A stretch of DNA of 64,000 nucleotides. Origin: VRUE01 sp963707965. GTDB taxonomy: Bacteria > Actinomycetota > Thermoleophilia > Solirubrobacterales > 70-9. How positions within the stretch are numbered: the first letter of the stretch is position 1; each line of letters starts with the position of its first letter. Of the stretch, positions 43,701-49,710 are shown one piece after another. The stretch lies in contig CAVPRR010000006.1 of the NCBI GenBank assembly GCA_963707965.1, positions 248,001 to 312,000 of the forward strand, written 5' to 3'. The notes beneath the pieces are model-generated. The model searched no databases, was not told the origin of the DNA, and was given only the letters and a program-made list of their open reading frames with translations. The position numbers and the translations under genes were made by a program.

Positions 43701-46027
43701 CGGGCGAATACGACGTCGCGTTCGCCACCGCCGGCTACAAAGCGCAGTTCTACGACGGCAGGGCGACCCTCGCCACGGCCGACGCGATCGAGGTGCAAAC
43801 CGGTGCAATACACGGCGGCATCGACGCCGCGCTGGATCCGACCACGGGCTCGCTGGCCGGCACCGTCACCGACGGCAAAGGGGCCCTCGCCAACGTCGCC
43901 ATCACCGTCTACGACGGCGAAGGCAAAGTGGCCGCCACCACGGAAACCGACTCCGAGGGCGAATACGCCGTCTCCGGCCTGCCCGCTGCCTCCTTCAGCG
44001 TCCAGTTCTCCGCGACCGGCTACGAAACCCAGTTCTACAGCGACGAGCCAACGCTCGCCGAAGCCGATCCTGTCACCGTCAGCGCCGGCGCAACCCAGGA
44101 AGGCATCGACGCCACCCTCGCCGCGGAACTCGGCGGCATTGAAGGAACGGTCACCGACGGCCAAGGACCGCTGGCGAACGTCGCCATCACCGCCTACGAC
44201 GGCGAAGGCAAAGCCGCCGCCTCAACCGCAACCGACTCCGAGGGCGAGTACTCGGTCTCGGACCTGCCGGTCGACTCCTACAGCGTCCAGTTCTCCGCCG
44301 CCGGCTACGAAACCCAGTTCTTCGACGGCAAGGCGACGCTCGGCGACGCCGACCCGGTTTCCGTCACTGCCGGCGCAACACAGGAAGACATCGACGCCAC
44401 CCTCGCCGCGGAACTCGGCGGCATCGAAGGAACGGTCACCGACGGCCAAGGACCGCTGGCGAACGCCGTCGTCACCGCCTACGACGGCGAAGGCAAAGCC
44501 GCCGCCTCAACCGCAACCGACTCCGAGGGCGAGTACTCGGTCTCGGGCCTGCCGGTCGACTCCTACAGCGTCCAGTTCTCCGCCGCCGGCTACGAAACCC
44601 AGTTCTTCGACGGCAAGGCCACACTGGCAGCCGCCGACGCCGTCGCCGTGACGGCCGGCGCAACCCAGGAAGACATCGACGCCACCCTCGCTGCCGAACT
44701 CGGCGGCATCGAAGGAACGGTCACAGACGGCGAGGGCGCCCTGGCCGGCGTCGTCGTGAGGGCCTACGACGGCGAGGGCAAAGTGGCCGCCACCGCGGAA
44801 ACAGACTCCGAAGGCGAATACGCCGTCTCCGGCCTCTCGCCCGGCCCCTACAGGCTGCAGTTCTCCGCCACGGGCCACGCGACGGAGTTCTACGAAGACA
44901 AGGCAACCCTCGGCGCCGCCAACCCGGTGGCCGTGACGGCCGGCGAAGTCGCAGAGGCCAACGCTGAGCTGGAGCCGACCGTCGGCGCGATCGCCGGCCT
45001 GGTGACGAGCGAGGTCACGGGCGAAGCGATCGAGGATGCGCTGGTCGTCGCCTACAAGGGCGGCGTCTTCGCGGGGTCCACGGCGACCGGCGAGCTCGGC
45101 AAATACACGCTGACCGGCCTCGAGCCCGGCGAATACGTCGTCGCCTTCTCGCCGCCGCTTGCAGAAGAAGGCATCTACGCAAGGCAGTTCTTCCACGGCA
45201 AGGCCACACTGGCAGCCGCCGACGCCGTCGCCGTGACGGCCGGCGCAACACAGGAAGACATCGACGCCACCCTGCTGCCGCCGGCGCCGGTCAACCTCGA
45301 ACCGCCGACGATCACCGGCGAAGCGCGCGAAGGCCAGACCCTGACCGAGACGCATGGGACGTGGACGCACAGCCCCAGCGGCTTCACCCACCAGTGGCTG
45401 CGCTGTGACGCCGCGGGCGCCAGTTGCTCGGCAATCTCCGGCGCTACCGCTCAGGAATACGAGCTCACCTCCAGTGACGTCGGCCACAAGCTCAGAGTCG
45501 AAGAGACCGCCAGCAACGCCGGGGGCCCAGGCGCACCGGCCACATCCGCGGCGACCGCGGTCGTGGCGGCGATCGAAGCGCCTCCGAGCGAAGGCGGTGG
45601 CGGCGGTGGTGTCGGAAGCGTGCCGCCGCGCCCACCCGCACCTCCGACTGCCGGCACGGCGACGGCCAGCCCGACGGCGATGGTCACGGGGCACGCCGCC
45701 CGGATCACCCTGAGCTGCGTGGGCACAGGCCCCTGCGAAGGCACGATCAAGCTCGTCGCACGCGTGAAGGAAAAGCGCCTCGTAAAGCACCATGTCGTCA
45801 GGCGCACGCGCAGCTTCGTGATTGGCAGGACGCGCTTCTCGATCGCGGCCGGCGCAAAGGGCGTGGCGAGCGTCCAGTTGAACGGCAAGGGCATGGCGCT
45901 GCTGCGCAAGGCGGGCAAGCGCGGACTGACGGTCCAGTTGACCGGCAGCGGGGTAAAGCAGCGGAAGGTCGTGTTGAAGGCCCAGCAGAGCGCGCGCGGC
46001 AGCTCAGGCAGCCGATCCGCGAAATAG
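34766..46027 (+). CDS. Giant secreted repeat protein (carboxypeptidase-regulatory-like and Ig-like repeats), 3753 residues
   Basis: A signal peptide (VLRLAVLAAAACIVALAATP...) lies near the start; TTG 34766 has GGGGG nine bases upstream, and GTG 34847 is an alternative. Residues about 53-350 and 455-1730 are repeats of about 100 residues with the pattern GTVTDxxGxPI...VCAY...C...GxYxIxGLPxGEYxVxF...QYYxGK...ADPVxVxAG, mostly with paired cysteines. Residues about 353-453 resemble a fibronectin III domain. Four WLRCD-type Ig-like domains fill about 1732-2115. Cysteine-free repeats follow to about 3500, then a fifth WLRCD domain, a Pro/Gly linker and a C-terminal beta domain. No LPXTG is present. 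It is probably a surface adhesin or matrix fibre. Confidence 0.9.
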   Translation: MHARNASGGLPACTTGSPCATAGVHRRVLRLAVLAAAACIVALAATPAGVAVAATGGMAGTVTDSGGPLEEALVCAYEASAEAKVVDCVKSDSEGKYTIIDLPDGEYTVAFHPPAGANYLAQYYSGKATLEEADVVFVKSEAITGEINAVLQAGGEIDGTVTGAPGEAPLPLSKACAFRLDGSMAACDTTDGEGKYAIVGLTTGQYKVYFYNPPFGYLEEYYHGKLSFEEADPVGVEVEQTTAGIDAALQAGGQITGTIIDASSKEGLKGLYACADAIGSVFSRCAQTGTAGEYIIDGLPTGEYRVRFFSSGGTYTMQYYNGKASAEKADPISLSAGEAIDGIDAELAEPVAGSPAILGESASEVTASSALLEATVNPEGSPTAVEFQYGTTILYGQSTAPQEISGSEPQLVSAPVTELAPGTTHHFRAVATNLSGTTKGPDETFTTGAVSEGEVAGTIRDTGEAPIEGAHACAFNAGGPANEAVGCAETNAAGEYTIGGLPPGEYKVEFFGESCGSEGCVPLISHYYNDKTRFEEADPVSVSAGITTAGVDAVMEEGGSISGTVTDTHGVPIELIGICAHQAGTPEYSQPAGCAQSDAEGKYTIGLLPLGDYTVDFSGSSCGPGGCVQLSYIRQYYNGRANFNEADPVTVTAGVTTSGVDAEMEEAGSISGTVTNAHGAPIEGLHVCASRSNGEFGGCNGTDAAGEYAIRGLLAGQYRVEFQNQSCGPEGCVPLSYVRQYYDGKTGYGKADLISLSPGDEATGIDAEMEDGGGISGTVTDAAAAGIEHIQVCAYDAAAPGPGESFNCVQTDADGKYTLTGLPAGEYKVQFSGNSCNFEGCFNLDYVMQYWDGKPNFGEADPVSVSAGNMTPGIDATMEDAGRISGTVTDAAAAPIKGMQACAYKATESEYAGEFLGCEQTDASGEYEIAGLPAGSYNVVFQSNSCGPQGCFSLNYVREYYDGRPRGSEADPIAVTAGATTPDIDAELEAGGEVSGAVTDSHGEAIEGIQVCAQDASLNPWEGRGYCTQSSGSGEYTIRGVPAGGYRVQFMGNNSCGPLGCFNLNYVMQYWDGKPSFEAADTISVTPEGATPGIDAEMQEGATIEGTVTDTEGAPVANTQVCTREAAGPQFGPNSVCAPTDGSGAYAIRGLPAGEYKVEFQGQRCGGEGCYSLNYIPQYWDDKPSFEEGDTVTVAAGETLGGIDAEMQEGAQISGIVTDNHGMSLQGIQVCAYDASLGEFEGRESTACANTQANGKYVLGGLPPGEYKFSFQDFTCDSEGCYQGNHITEHWNDKPLFSEADALGLNTGDRVENIDVEMQEGAEIAGTVTDSDGAPIARTMVCASQEEGGWFSNCASTRADGTYVIAGLASGEYKVQFGNNICDNEGCRHLNYIPQYWDDKPSFEEGDTVTVAVGETLSGIDAEMQEGAEIHGRLTDASTGEGIRQEEAVCAWSALDGSGWGCSSTNANGEYVLGGLPTGEYIVEFGGGGNYVRQYWDGKPTYGEADALAVTVGEAREINVEMHEGGAIAGTVTDSHGEAISGLGVCAYADEAGEAIACGSSTLDGTYLISGLPEGEYEVEFSNQVCAPFEEVCTSTYYLPQYWEGKGSREEATPVPVTVSGTTAGIDAAMQEGGKISGTVVNLGEEAPLEGIGVCAYEVGGGEGEAAGCAETEEGSGEYSLLLPAGTYRVEFSDPGETHGTQYYDAKATLAEADPVTVAAGETQAGVDATMLPPGPVNTAPPTISGEAREGQTLTESHGTWEGGPTSYAYQWLRCDSAGANCTAISGASAQQYVLSAADAGHRIKVQETATNAGGPSIPASSAATALVVPPPPLNTAPPTIFGKAQQGQTLTEAHGSWTNGPTSYAYQWLRCNAEGESCSAIEGAKEQSYFVKAADVGHKIRAQETASNAGGAGSPAKSAASAEVLPPVPVSLEAPTISGAAQQGQTLTEAHGSWTNSPTSYALQWLRCDAEGGACAAIAGATSSNYVPTAEDVGHKIRVKETASNAGGPGSPATSTPTAAVVPPVPVNTKVPAISGASQEGQALTETHGTWTNGPTSYALQWLRCDAEGGACTAISGASAQKYLLASSDVGHTIRMEETATNAGGPSSPAKSAATGVVTSTGGIAGHVSDAASHALAGVKVNVYETVGSELLVTSTQTSESGDYAVAGLLPGSYRVDFDRSGYEAKAKTVAVSSAATTEVNVTLTSLTGAIAGTASMAGEGLAGVGVVVYRKTAEASYLVAGSVATGAAGTYTIPGLVPGEYRVEFSRSGYVTQFYNGKTSWGSAETVTVSAAESHAGVDAAMQPILGAIDGTVAKSGGGALAAVAVTVYDNGGKVAGTATSAAGGAYEVKGLLPAEAGTGYRVQFSAGGYKTQFYSGKDLLKDAERVAVAPGKSSGAIDAAMVQMTGAITGKVTDAGEKALAETLVVVYRKTAESGYLVAGSVATGAAGTYTIPGLVPGEYRVEFSRPGYVTQFYNGKTSWGSATSLTVSAGATAEANASMAAATGEIDGTVTAAKSGAPLSGAIALAYKVNGGEFLLAASTATKADGTYAIPGLKGGSYVLEFSAGGYKTQFYSGRSSIHAADQVLVSTSGAPSEANAALGMATGSIAGTVADAAESGIEGIDVTVLAGEGLVASTTTKADGTYTVAGLAPGEYTVEFSATGFVTQFYNGVPSLPEATPVAVGAEATTAGIDATMTAITGSIEGTVSANGGGDPIAGIQAIAYEATEEHLFAGIGISDAAGEYSIAGLESGSYYVEFAPGEEGEYAIQFYDGHATLAAAAEANDAVAVAAPSPTPGIDATMKTPAETSALRLAFRSSAVAAAILPPTAGGISGTVTDGLAGEPIAGSQVVVYEGEGEHLVVGLPVTNAEGRYSVAGLKEGSYRVQFLAAGYETQFFEDRASLATSDPVSVTAGATHEGVDAALQSGAIAGAVTDALTHDGLEGVTVSVYEAGSSEGFIASTATKPDGTYKISGLAAGEYDVAFATAGYKAQFYDGRATLATADAIEVQTGAIHGGIDAALDPTTGSLAGTVTDGKGALANVAITVYDGEGKVAATTETDSEGEYAVSGLPAASFSVQFSATGYETQFYSDEPTLAEADPVTVSAGATQEGIDATLAAELGGIEGTVTDGQGPLANVAITAYDGEGKAAASTATDSEGEYSVSDLPVDSYSVQFSAAGYETQFFDGKATLGDADPVSVTAGATQEDIDATLAAELGGIEGTVTDGQGPLANAVVTAYDGEGKAAASTATDSEGEYSVSGLPVDSYSVQFSAAGYETQFFDGKATLAAADAVAVTAGATQEDIDATLAAELGGIEGTVTDGEGALAGVVVRAYDGEGKVAATAETDSEGEYAVSGLSPGPYRLQFSATGHATEFYEDKATLGAANPVAVTAGEVAEANAELEPTVGAIAGLVTSEVTGEAIEDALVVAYKGGVFAGSTATGELGKYTLTGLEPGEYVVAFSPPLAEEGIYARQFFHGKATLAAADAVAVTAGATQEDIDATLLPPAPVNLEPPTITGEAREGQTLTETHGTWTHSPSGFTHQWLRCDAAGASCSAISGATAQEYELTSSDVGHKLRVEETASNAGGPGAPATSAATAVVAAIEAPPSEGGGGGGVGSVPPRPPAPPTAGTATASPTAMVTGHAARITLSCVGTGPCEGTIKLVARVKEKRLVKHHVVRRTRSFVIGRTRFSIAAGAKGVASVQLNGKGMALLRKAGKRGLTVQLTGSGVKQRKVVLKAQQSARGSSGSRSAK
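44132..44701 (+). repeat. 285-base near-identical tandem units in the giant gene
   Basis: Two units of exactly 285 bases (95 residues), 44132-44416 and 44417-44701, differ at a few positions, and a third begins at 44702. Flanking units are more diverged. High identity marks recent expansion or gene conversion. Confidence 0.85.
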
Positions 46028-46139
46028 CCCAAGGCGCTGCCGCCCAGGACCGCAACCAAGGGCGTCCGCATCCTGATCGGCCTTGGGCGAATCTGCCGCC
46101 TGCGCCAACCGCCCTGGCGCTCGGTCAGGGCGGCCGGCC

Positions 46140-46712
46140 TCAGCCGCCGGCGCCGCTGAGTGCCTGCCAGGGCTCGTTCATCGGCCGGCGGCGCTTCGGC
46201 GAGCGCTTGAAGACATAGCAGCCGACCATCCCGCCCCGCATCTCGACGTAGTGGAATTCGCTGTTGGTCAGCTTCCATCCCTCCGCGACGACTGAGTTGA
46301 GGATGTCGACAGGGTCGGTCGTCTCCAGCGGGGGCTGATGGTGCAGGCCCGGGATGACCATCGCCTGCGTGTACCCGACATCGAGTTCGTACTGGAACAG
46401 GCTCTGGCCCCGTTCGAAGGCGACCCGCGCCCTGCCCGCCGGCGTGCAGTAGAACGCCTGCCGCCTGACCTCGGCGATCCGCTGCCATTCTTCCTCCTCG
46501 CGTTCGCGGTCGCGCATCTCGCGGGAGGCCCGGCCGAGCAGGAGCGAGGGACGGAGCGAGCGGAGTCGCAGGCGCCCGGGGCCGGCCCCGTTGCTCAGCG
46601 CCTCGGCGGTGAGCCGCCGCTGCGAGGTCCTGATCTCCTCACTCCAGCTCCCGTCCCAGTAGCGCTCGGCGGTGCTGCCGAGGGGGTCCGGGTACCAACC
46701 CGGCTGCATGGC
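46140..46712 (-). CDS. DUF2510 domain-containing protein
   Basis: From ATG 46712 the 190-residue product starts with a DUF2510 motif, MQPGWYPDPLGSTAERYWDG. A charged helical segment follows (MRDREREEEEWQRIAEVRRQ), then a C-terminal alpha/beta region (FERGQSLFQYELDVGYTQAM). DUF2510 is a short WYxDP...RxWDG module common in actinobacterial membrane or surface proteins. The frame extends upstream to 46808, but that part is unlike the family. Function unknown. Confidence 0.75.
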   Translation of the reverse strand, partial: AMQPGWYPDPLGSTAERYWDGSWSEEIRTSQRRLTAEALSNGAGPGRLRLRSLRPSLLLGRASREMRDREREEEEWQRIAEVRRQAFYCTPAGRARVAFERGQSLFQYELDVGYTQAMVIPGLHHQPPLETTDPVDILNSVVAEGWKLTNSEFHYVEMRGGMVGCYVFKRSPKRRRPMNEPWQALSGAGG

Positions 46713-47147
46713 CTGAGGCGGCGGGCAACTGGCCAGTCGCTCGTTCTTGTCGGTGCTCGCAGCCACTAGTGCGAGCAGGACCGTATGGACGGCTCTCCGA
46801 TACCACAATCAGACATCCGGCCACTGACAGCGGTTGCCCACGCGTCAACGGGGTCTGGGCGCTGGCGAATTCGATCCACGGTGCTTTCCCCTTCCGGTGT
46901 ACGGACCGCCGGGCGCTCTGCTCAGCGTCTCGGCACGGTGCAACCGGCATCGATGGAACGCCGGGCCGGCCTGCGAACTTGCGTGGTGTTAGCGAGGTGA
47001 GGGCCGGGACCGCTTTCTCCAGCGGGACCTTCGAGCCGTTCGCCACCTCTTCACACAACAGCAGCAGAATGGGCGCGCCCGATCGGCTAGCGTGGGCTCC
47101 GCTGGGGGGATCTGCGCAGCGAACTGCAACTACCAAGAGGAGATGAA
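46713..47147. other. Intergenic region
   Basis: About 435 bases between the leftward DUF2510 gene and the rightward monooxygenase-like gene. Frames here are shadows. I see no RNA gene or repeat. Confidence 0.35.
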
Positions 47148-47438
47148 ATGGCATACGCGATCATCCACGAGTTCGAGGGTGGTACGAGGGAGCAGTACGA
47201 CGCAACGGCCGCGGTGGTGCATCCGCCGGGCGGCCTGCCCGAGGGCCAGATGCGCCATTACGCGGGACCGAGTGCGAACGGCTGGGTCGTCGTCGCGGTC
47301 TGGGACTCGAGGGAGAACTGGGAGAAGTTCCGCGACGAGACGCTGCTTCCCGGCCTACAGAACCTGGACTCCGGTTTGCAGGGCCCCCCGAAGTTGACCG
47401 AGTTCGAGGCCGAGGTCGGCATACCGGCGATGCCCTGA
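47148..47438 (+). CDS. Dimeric alpha/beta-barrel (ABM-like) protein
   Basis: AGGAG precedes ATG 47148. The 96-residue product (MAYAIIHEFEGGTREQYDAT, GWVVVAVWDSRENWEKFRDE) has the strand-helix-strand pattern and VWDSxExWxxFxxE motif of antibiotic-biosynthesis-monooxygenase-like ferredoxin-fold proteins. Substrate unknown; such proteins are often small oxidases or have lost activity. It appears monocistronic. Confidence 0.75.
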   Translation: MAYAIIHEFEGGTREQYDATAAVVHPPGGLPEGQMRHYAGPSANGWVVVAVWDSRENWEKFRDETLLPGLQNLDSGLQGPPKLTEFEAEVGIPAMP

Positions 47439-47478
47439 GCCCCGGCCTGGGCCTGGGGCCGCCGCCTCGATTTTGGGG

Positions 47479-47690
47479 AGCGCGTTGAGAACGGCGCCGT
47501 CATCGTCCACTTCCTCGACAAGAGGCCGGTCATCGTGGACGTGATTGGAACGGGTTCCGATTTCGAGCAGCCCCTCCGGATCGCAGCCAAGCGCTACGAC
47601 CTCGACGCCGAGGCGCCTGATCGCCGCCGCCCGGGCCGCACTTGCCGCTCCCGACCGCACGGTCACACTGGACGTCGCGGTCCGCGCCTG
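47479..47690 (+). pseudogene. Unknown small protein fragment related to 30265
   Basis: The frame reads ERVENGAVIVHFLDKRPVIV, then SDFEQPLRIAAKRYDLDAEA; a two-base slip near 47613 leads to LIAAARAALAAPDRTVTLDV. Its end matches the tail at 30265-30365. It runs straight into an orphan LPFTE anchor tail. Confidence 0.5.
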
Positions 47691-47792
47691 CCGTTCACGG
47701 AGTTCGACGCCATGGCCCTGGCGGGCATCGGGCTGCTGCTCCTCCTGGCCGGTGCAGCGCAGCGTCGCTTCGGCGTGAAACGCCGCAGCTGA
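47689..47792 (+). pseudogene. Orphan sortase-anchor-like tail (LPFTE)
   Basis: The frame reads LPFTEFDAMALAGIGLLLLL, AGAAQRRFGVKRRS and stop: sorting-signal-like motif, membrane helix and basic tail. The glycine of LPxTG is glutamate here. It repeats the tail at 27745. Confidence 0.55.
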
Positions 47793-47819
47793 GAGCGGTA
47801 GGAGTCTCGGCCGTACCTA

Positions 47820-47990
47820 GCCGACCGGCGTCACAGCAGACGCGGGGGAGAGGCCGACGTGATGAGGCGCCGGGCCGCAATGCGAGCCGAAGTGCTGGGT
47901 CCAGACGTGGACGCCCTGATCGCCGTTGAGATCGCCGACCCTGAGGCCCGATGCCGATCTGGGTGTAGTGGCCGAGGATGTTGGCCCTTT
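47820..47990 (-). pseudogene. CAP-domain protein, short fragment
   Basis: ANILGHYTQIGIG and, in another frame, QGVHVWTQHFGSHCGPAP match the CAP copies at 27165 and 49711. The upstream SPEHR region has been deleted and the fragment abuts the toxin remnant. Confidence 0.6.
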
Positions 47991-48131
47991 GCATCCCAGC
48001 GCCTGTCCTCACGGCTCGCGAGCACGGGGTCGAGGAAGGCCGCGGCGCGGCTGAAAGCCGCCTGGAGGTCCGGCTCGATCCCGACCTCCTCGGCGAGGCG
48101 ACGGTATGGCTCTTCCCAGCTTGGAGGTGGG
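47991..48131. repeat. Long direct repeat, copy 2
   Basis: Matches 27446-27586 over 141 bases with no visible difference. Confidence 0.85.
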
Positions 48132-48311
48132 GCTGGGAGATTCGCCGGGAGGGGCTGGCGGTTGCGATTCTCAAAGGTTGCGGTCAGCGCCGCGCGCAAG
48201 TCGGACGCCGCTCTTTCGCAGTCGCGCCAAGCTGAGCCCGGTCCTTTCGGCCTCCCCCTTCAGCCGCTCGCCCAAGGCCATGCGGAACGCTGCAGCGCTT
48301 TCGTATCTCAC
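47991..48311 (-). pseudogene. AbiEii-like toxin remnant with internal deletion
   Basis: From GTG 48311 the frame reads VRYESAAAFRMALGERLKGE, then ERTGLSLARLRK, the toxin N-terminus. Another frame then gives PPSWEEPYRRLAEEVG and FLDPVLASREDRRWD, the C-terminus. The nucleotidyltransferase core is missing. Only a trace of an antitoxin tail precedes it. Confidence 0.6.
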
Positions 48312-48427
48312 GGGCCTGCCTCGGTCGAGAGGAGCGTCTCGATCACCCGAGCCCGGTTCGGCGATCTGCGGCGTGCTGCCACCGCGCCCTGCCATCCGTC
48401 CGGTGCCGGTGCGAAGCTCTTTGTATG

Positions 48428-48441
48428 CGAACTGGTGTTCG
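48428..48441 (+). promoter_or_regulatory. LexA (Cheo-type SOS) box
   Basis: CGAACTGGTGTTCG is an exact CGAAC-N4-GTTCG dyad 11 bases before the ATG of the intact ORF6N gene. The preceding 50 bases match those of the copy at 28006. Confidence 0.8.
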
Positions 48442-48452
48442 AGGCGATCCAC

Positions 48453-49022
48453 ATGTCTGACCCGGCGGAGACAGGCGCACCGCTGCAGGTGGTCGCGGCT
48501 CCAGCGATCGAGAAGCGGATCCTGATCGTGCGCGAGCGGCAGGTGATGCTCGACGACGATCTGGCTGATCTCTACGGCGTCGAAACCAAACGCCTGATCG
48601 AGCAAGTGCAACGAAACCGCGACCGATTCCCGGCAGATTTCATGTTTCAGCTGACCAAGGACGAGGCGGCTGCTTTGAGGTCGCAGATTGCGACCTCAAA
48701 CACCGGCCGCGGCGGACGCCGCTATGCGCCCTACGTCTTCACCGAGCAGGGCGTCGCGATGCTCTCGGGCGTCCTGCGTAGCGAGCGAGCGATTGCCGTC
48801 AACATCGAGATCATGCGAGCCTTCGTCGAGCTTCGTCGCGCGGCAACCTCCTCCGCGGCGATCGAGAGACGACTCGAAGAGCTCGAGCAAGAGACCAGCG
48901 CGACGCTGGGACGGCACGACAAGCAGTTGCGCCAGATCTTCGACGCTCTTCGGCTGCTTATCGCGCCGCCTCCACGACCGAAACGCAGGGACGGGTTCGG
49001 GCTGCGCGAGGAGGAGGATTAG
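48453..49022 (+). CDS. ORF6N-domain DNA-binding protein (intact copy A)
   Basis: The 189-residue protein has an N-terminal ORF6N domain (KRILIVRERQVMLDDDLADL, YGVETKRLIEQVQRN, FPADFMFQLT, GGRRYAPYVFTEQGVAMLSG, AIAVNIEIMRAFVELR). A C-terminal coiled coil (ERRLEELEQETSATLGRHDK) and a basic tail follow. ORF6N domains are phage- and plasmid-borne KilA-N-like DNA-binding modules; a LexA box 11 bases upstream points to DNA-damage induction. The gene contains a perfect 12-base-arm palindrome at codons for LRSQIATS. A conserved spacer and a coiled-coil gene follow. Confidence 0.9.
   Translation: MSDPAETGAPLQVVAAPAIEKRILIVRERQVMLDDDLADLYGVETKRLIEQVQRNRDRFPADFMFQLTKDEAAALRSQIATSNTGRGGRRYAPYVFTEQGVAMLSGVLRSERAIAVNIEIMRAFVELRRAATSSAAIERRLEELEQETSATLGRHDKQLRQIFDALRLLIAPPPRPKRRDGFGLREEED
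48674..48700. repeat. Intragenic palindrome in ORF6N copy A
   Basis: TTTGAGGTCGCA (48674-48685) and TGCGACCTCAAA (48689-48700) pair at all 12 positions around GAT. It lies between the N-terminal helical part and the GGRRYxPYVFTEQG core of the coding sequence. Confidence 0.9.
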
Positions 49023-49045
49023 CGATCGTGTTCGAGCCGCGCTGC

Positions 49046-49187
49046 AACGAGTTCGCCCCTGCCGGGAGCAAACGCGATGCACCTCTCCCCACCCGTGCTG
49101 CTGTTTCATAGCGGGGCGCCTTTATTTGCAGTTCCGACACATTCAGCGCGCCACAGACAACACATTTCCCCTTAGCCTGACATCATC
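49046..49187 (+). repeat. Shared spacer of the ORF6N/coiled-coil cassette, copy 2
   Basis: It matches 32330-32467 closely and ends at the ATG of the coiled-coil paralogue 3. Its part CGGGAGCAAACGCGATGCAC also recurs near 27115 and 27895. Confidence 0.7.
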
Positions 49188-49427
49188 ATGGAGGCGATGC
49201 GAGAAGACTGGAGCGACGCGAGGCTCGACGATCTCAACGATCGGGTCGCCGATATGGGCCGCCGCATGGACGAAGGCTTCAACCGCCTCCACGAGGACCT
49301 GCGGGCTCAGCGGGCGGAAACCGGGGCGGAGATCGCATCGCTGCATCGCCTCATCGTCCAGGTCGCGGGCGGCATGTTCGCCACCTTCGCCATCGGCTTC
49401 GCCGGCCTGATCGCCACCCGGCTGTAG
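49188..49427 (+). CDS. Tail-anchored coiled-coil protein, paralogue 3
   Basis: A 79-residue product: MEAMREDWSDARLDDLNDRV, a short coiled coil (MDEGFNRLHEDLRAQRAE), then a C-terminal membrane helix GGMFATFAIGFAGLIATRL. It is the shortest family member, with no internal repeat. It lies 165 bases after the intact ORF6N gene and may be co-expressed with it. Confidence 0.7.
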   Translation: MEAMREDWSDARLDDLNDRVADMGRRMDEGFNRLHEDLRAQRAETGAEIASLHRLIVQVAGGMFATFAIGFAGLIATRL

Positions 49428-49442
49428 CCGGGTGCGAAAGTG

Positions 49443-49560
49443 ATGCGAGCGGACTACGACAGCGAGGGCGACACGATCCAGATCGAGCTGGAGCCGGTGC
49501 GGAAGCTCGGCCACGCCGATGCACCGTACGCGCACCCCGCTGAGACAGTGGTTCTGGGCC
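49443..49560 (+). pseudogene. DUF2283 N-terminal fragment
   Basis: ATG 49443 gives MRADYDSEGDTIQIELEPVR, the start of DUF2283 proteins (YDxExDxLxIxL). Only about 35 codons fit. The same position behind the paralogue at 32468 has a shorter trace, MRADCDSE. Confidence 0.5.
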
Positions 49561-49589
49561 GCTTACCTGGTCGCCACCCACCACCGTGG

Positions 49590-49700
49590 CGACTTGCCCC
49601 GACCCGCCCTGCGACCACTACAACCACTTCAGCAACTACGGGTCGAGCCAGCATGCCAACGACGACCGGGGGTCGCGGAGATCGCCTGTTTCCCTGATCC
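49590..49700 (+). pseudogene. Secreted His/Cys-rich protein, C-terminal fragment
   Basis: One frame reads CPDPPCDHYNHFSNYGSSQH followed by ANDDRG, matching the CPKPPCHDHSHFSS and SSHDGDC segments of the protein at 30506. Signal peptide and repeats are absent. Confidence 0.5.
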
Positions 49701-49710
49701 TCGGGCGTGC

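Noticed and set aside
34739..44164. Long leftward open frames of 797, 837 and 971 codons opposite the giant gene
   Set aside because: They mirror the repeat structure of the rightward gene and arise from its GC-rich codon bias; composition (Arg/Gly/Ala/Asp) and lack of any domain mark them as shadows.
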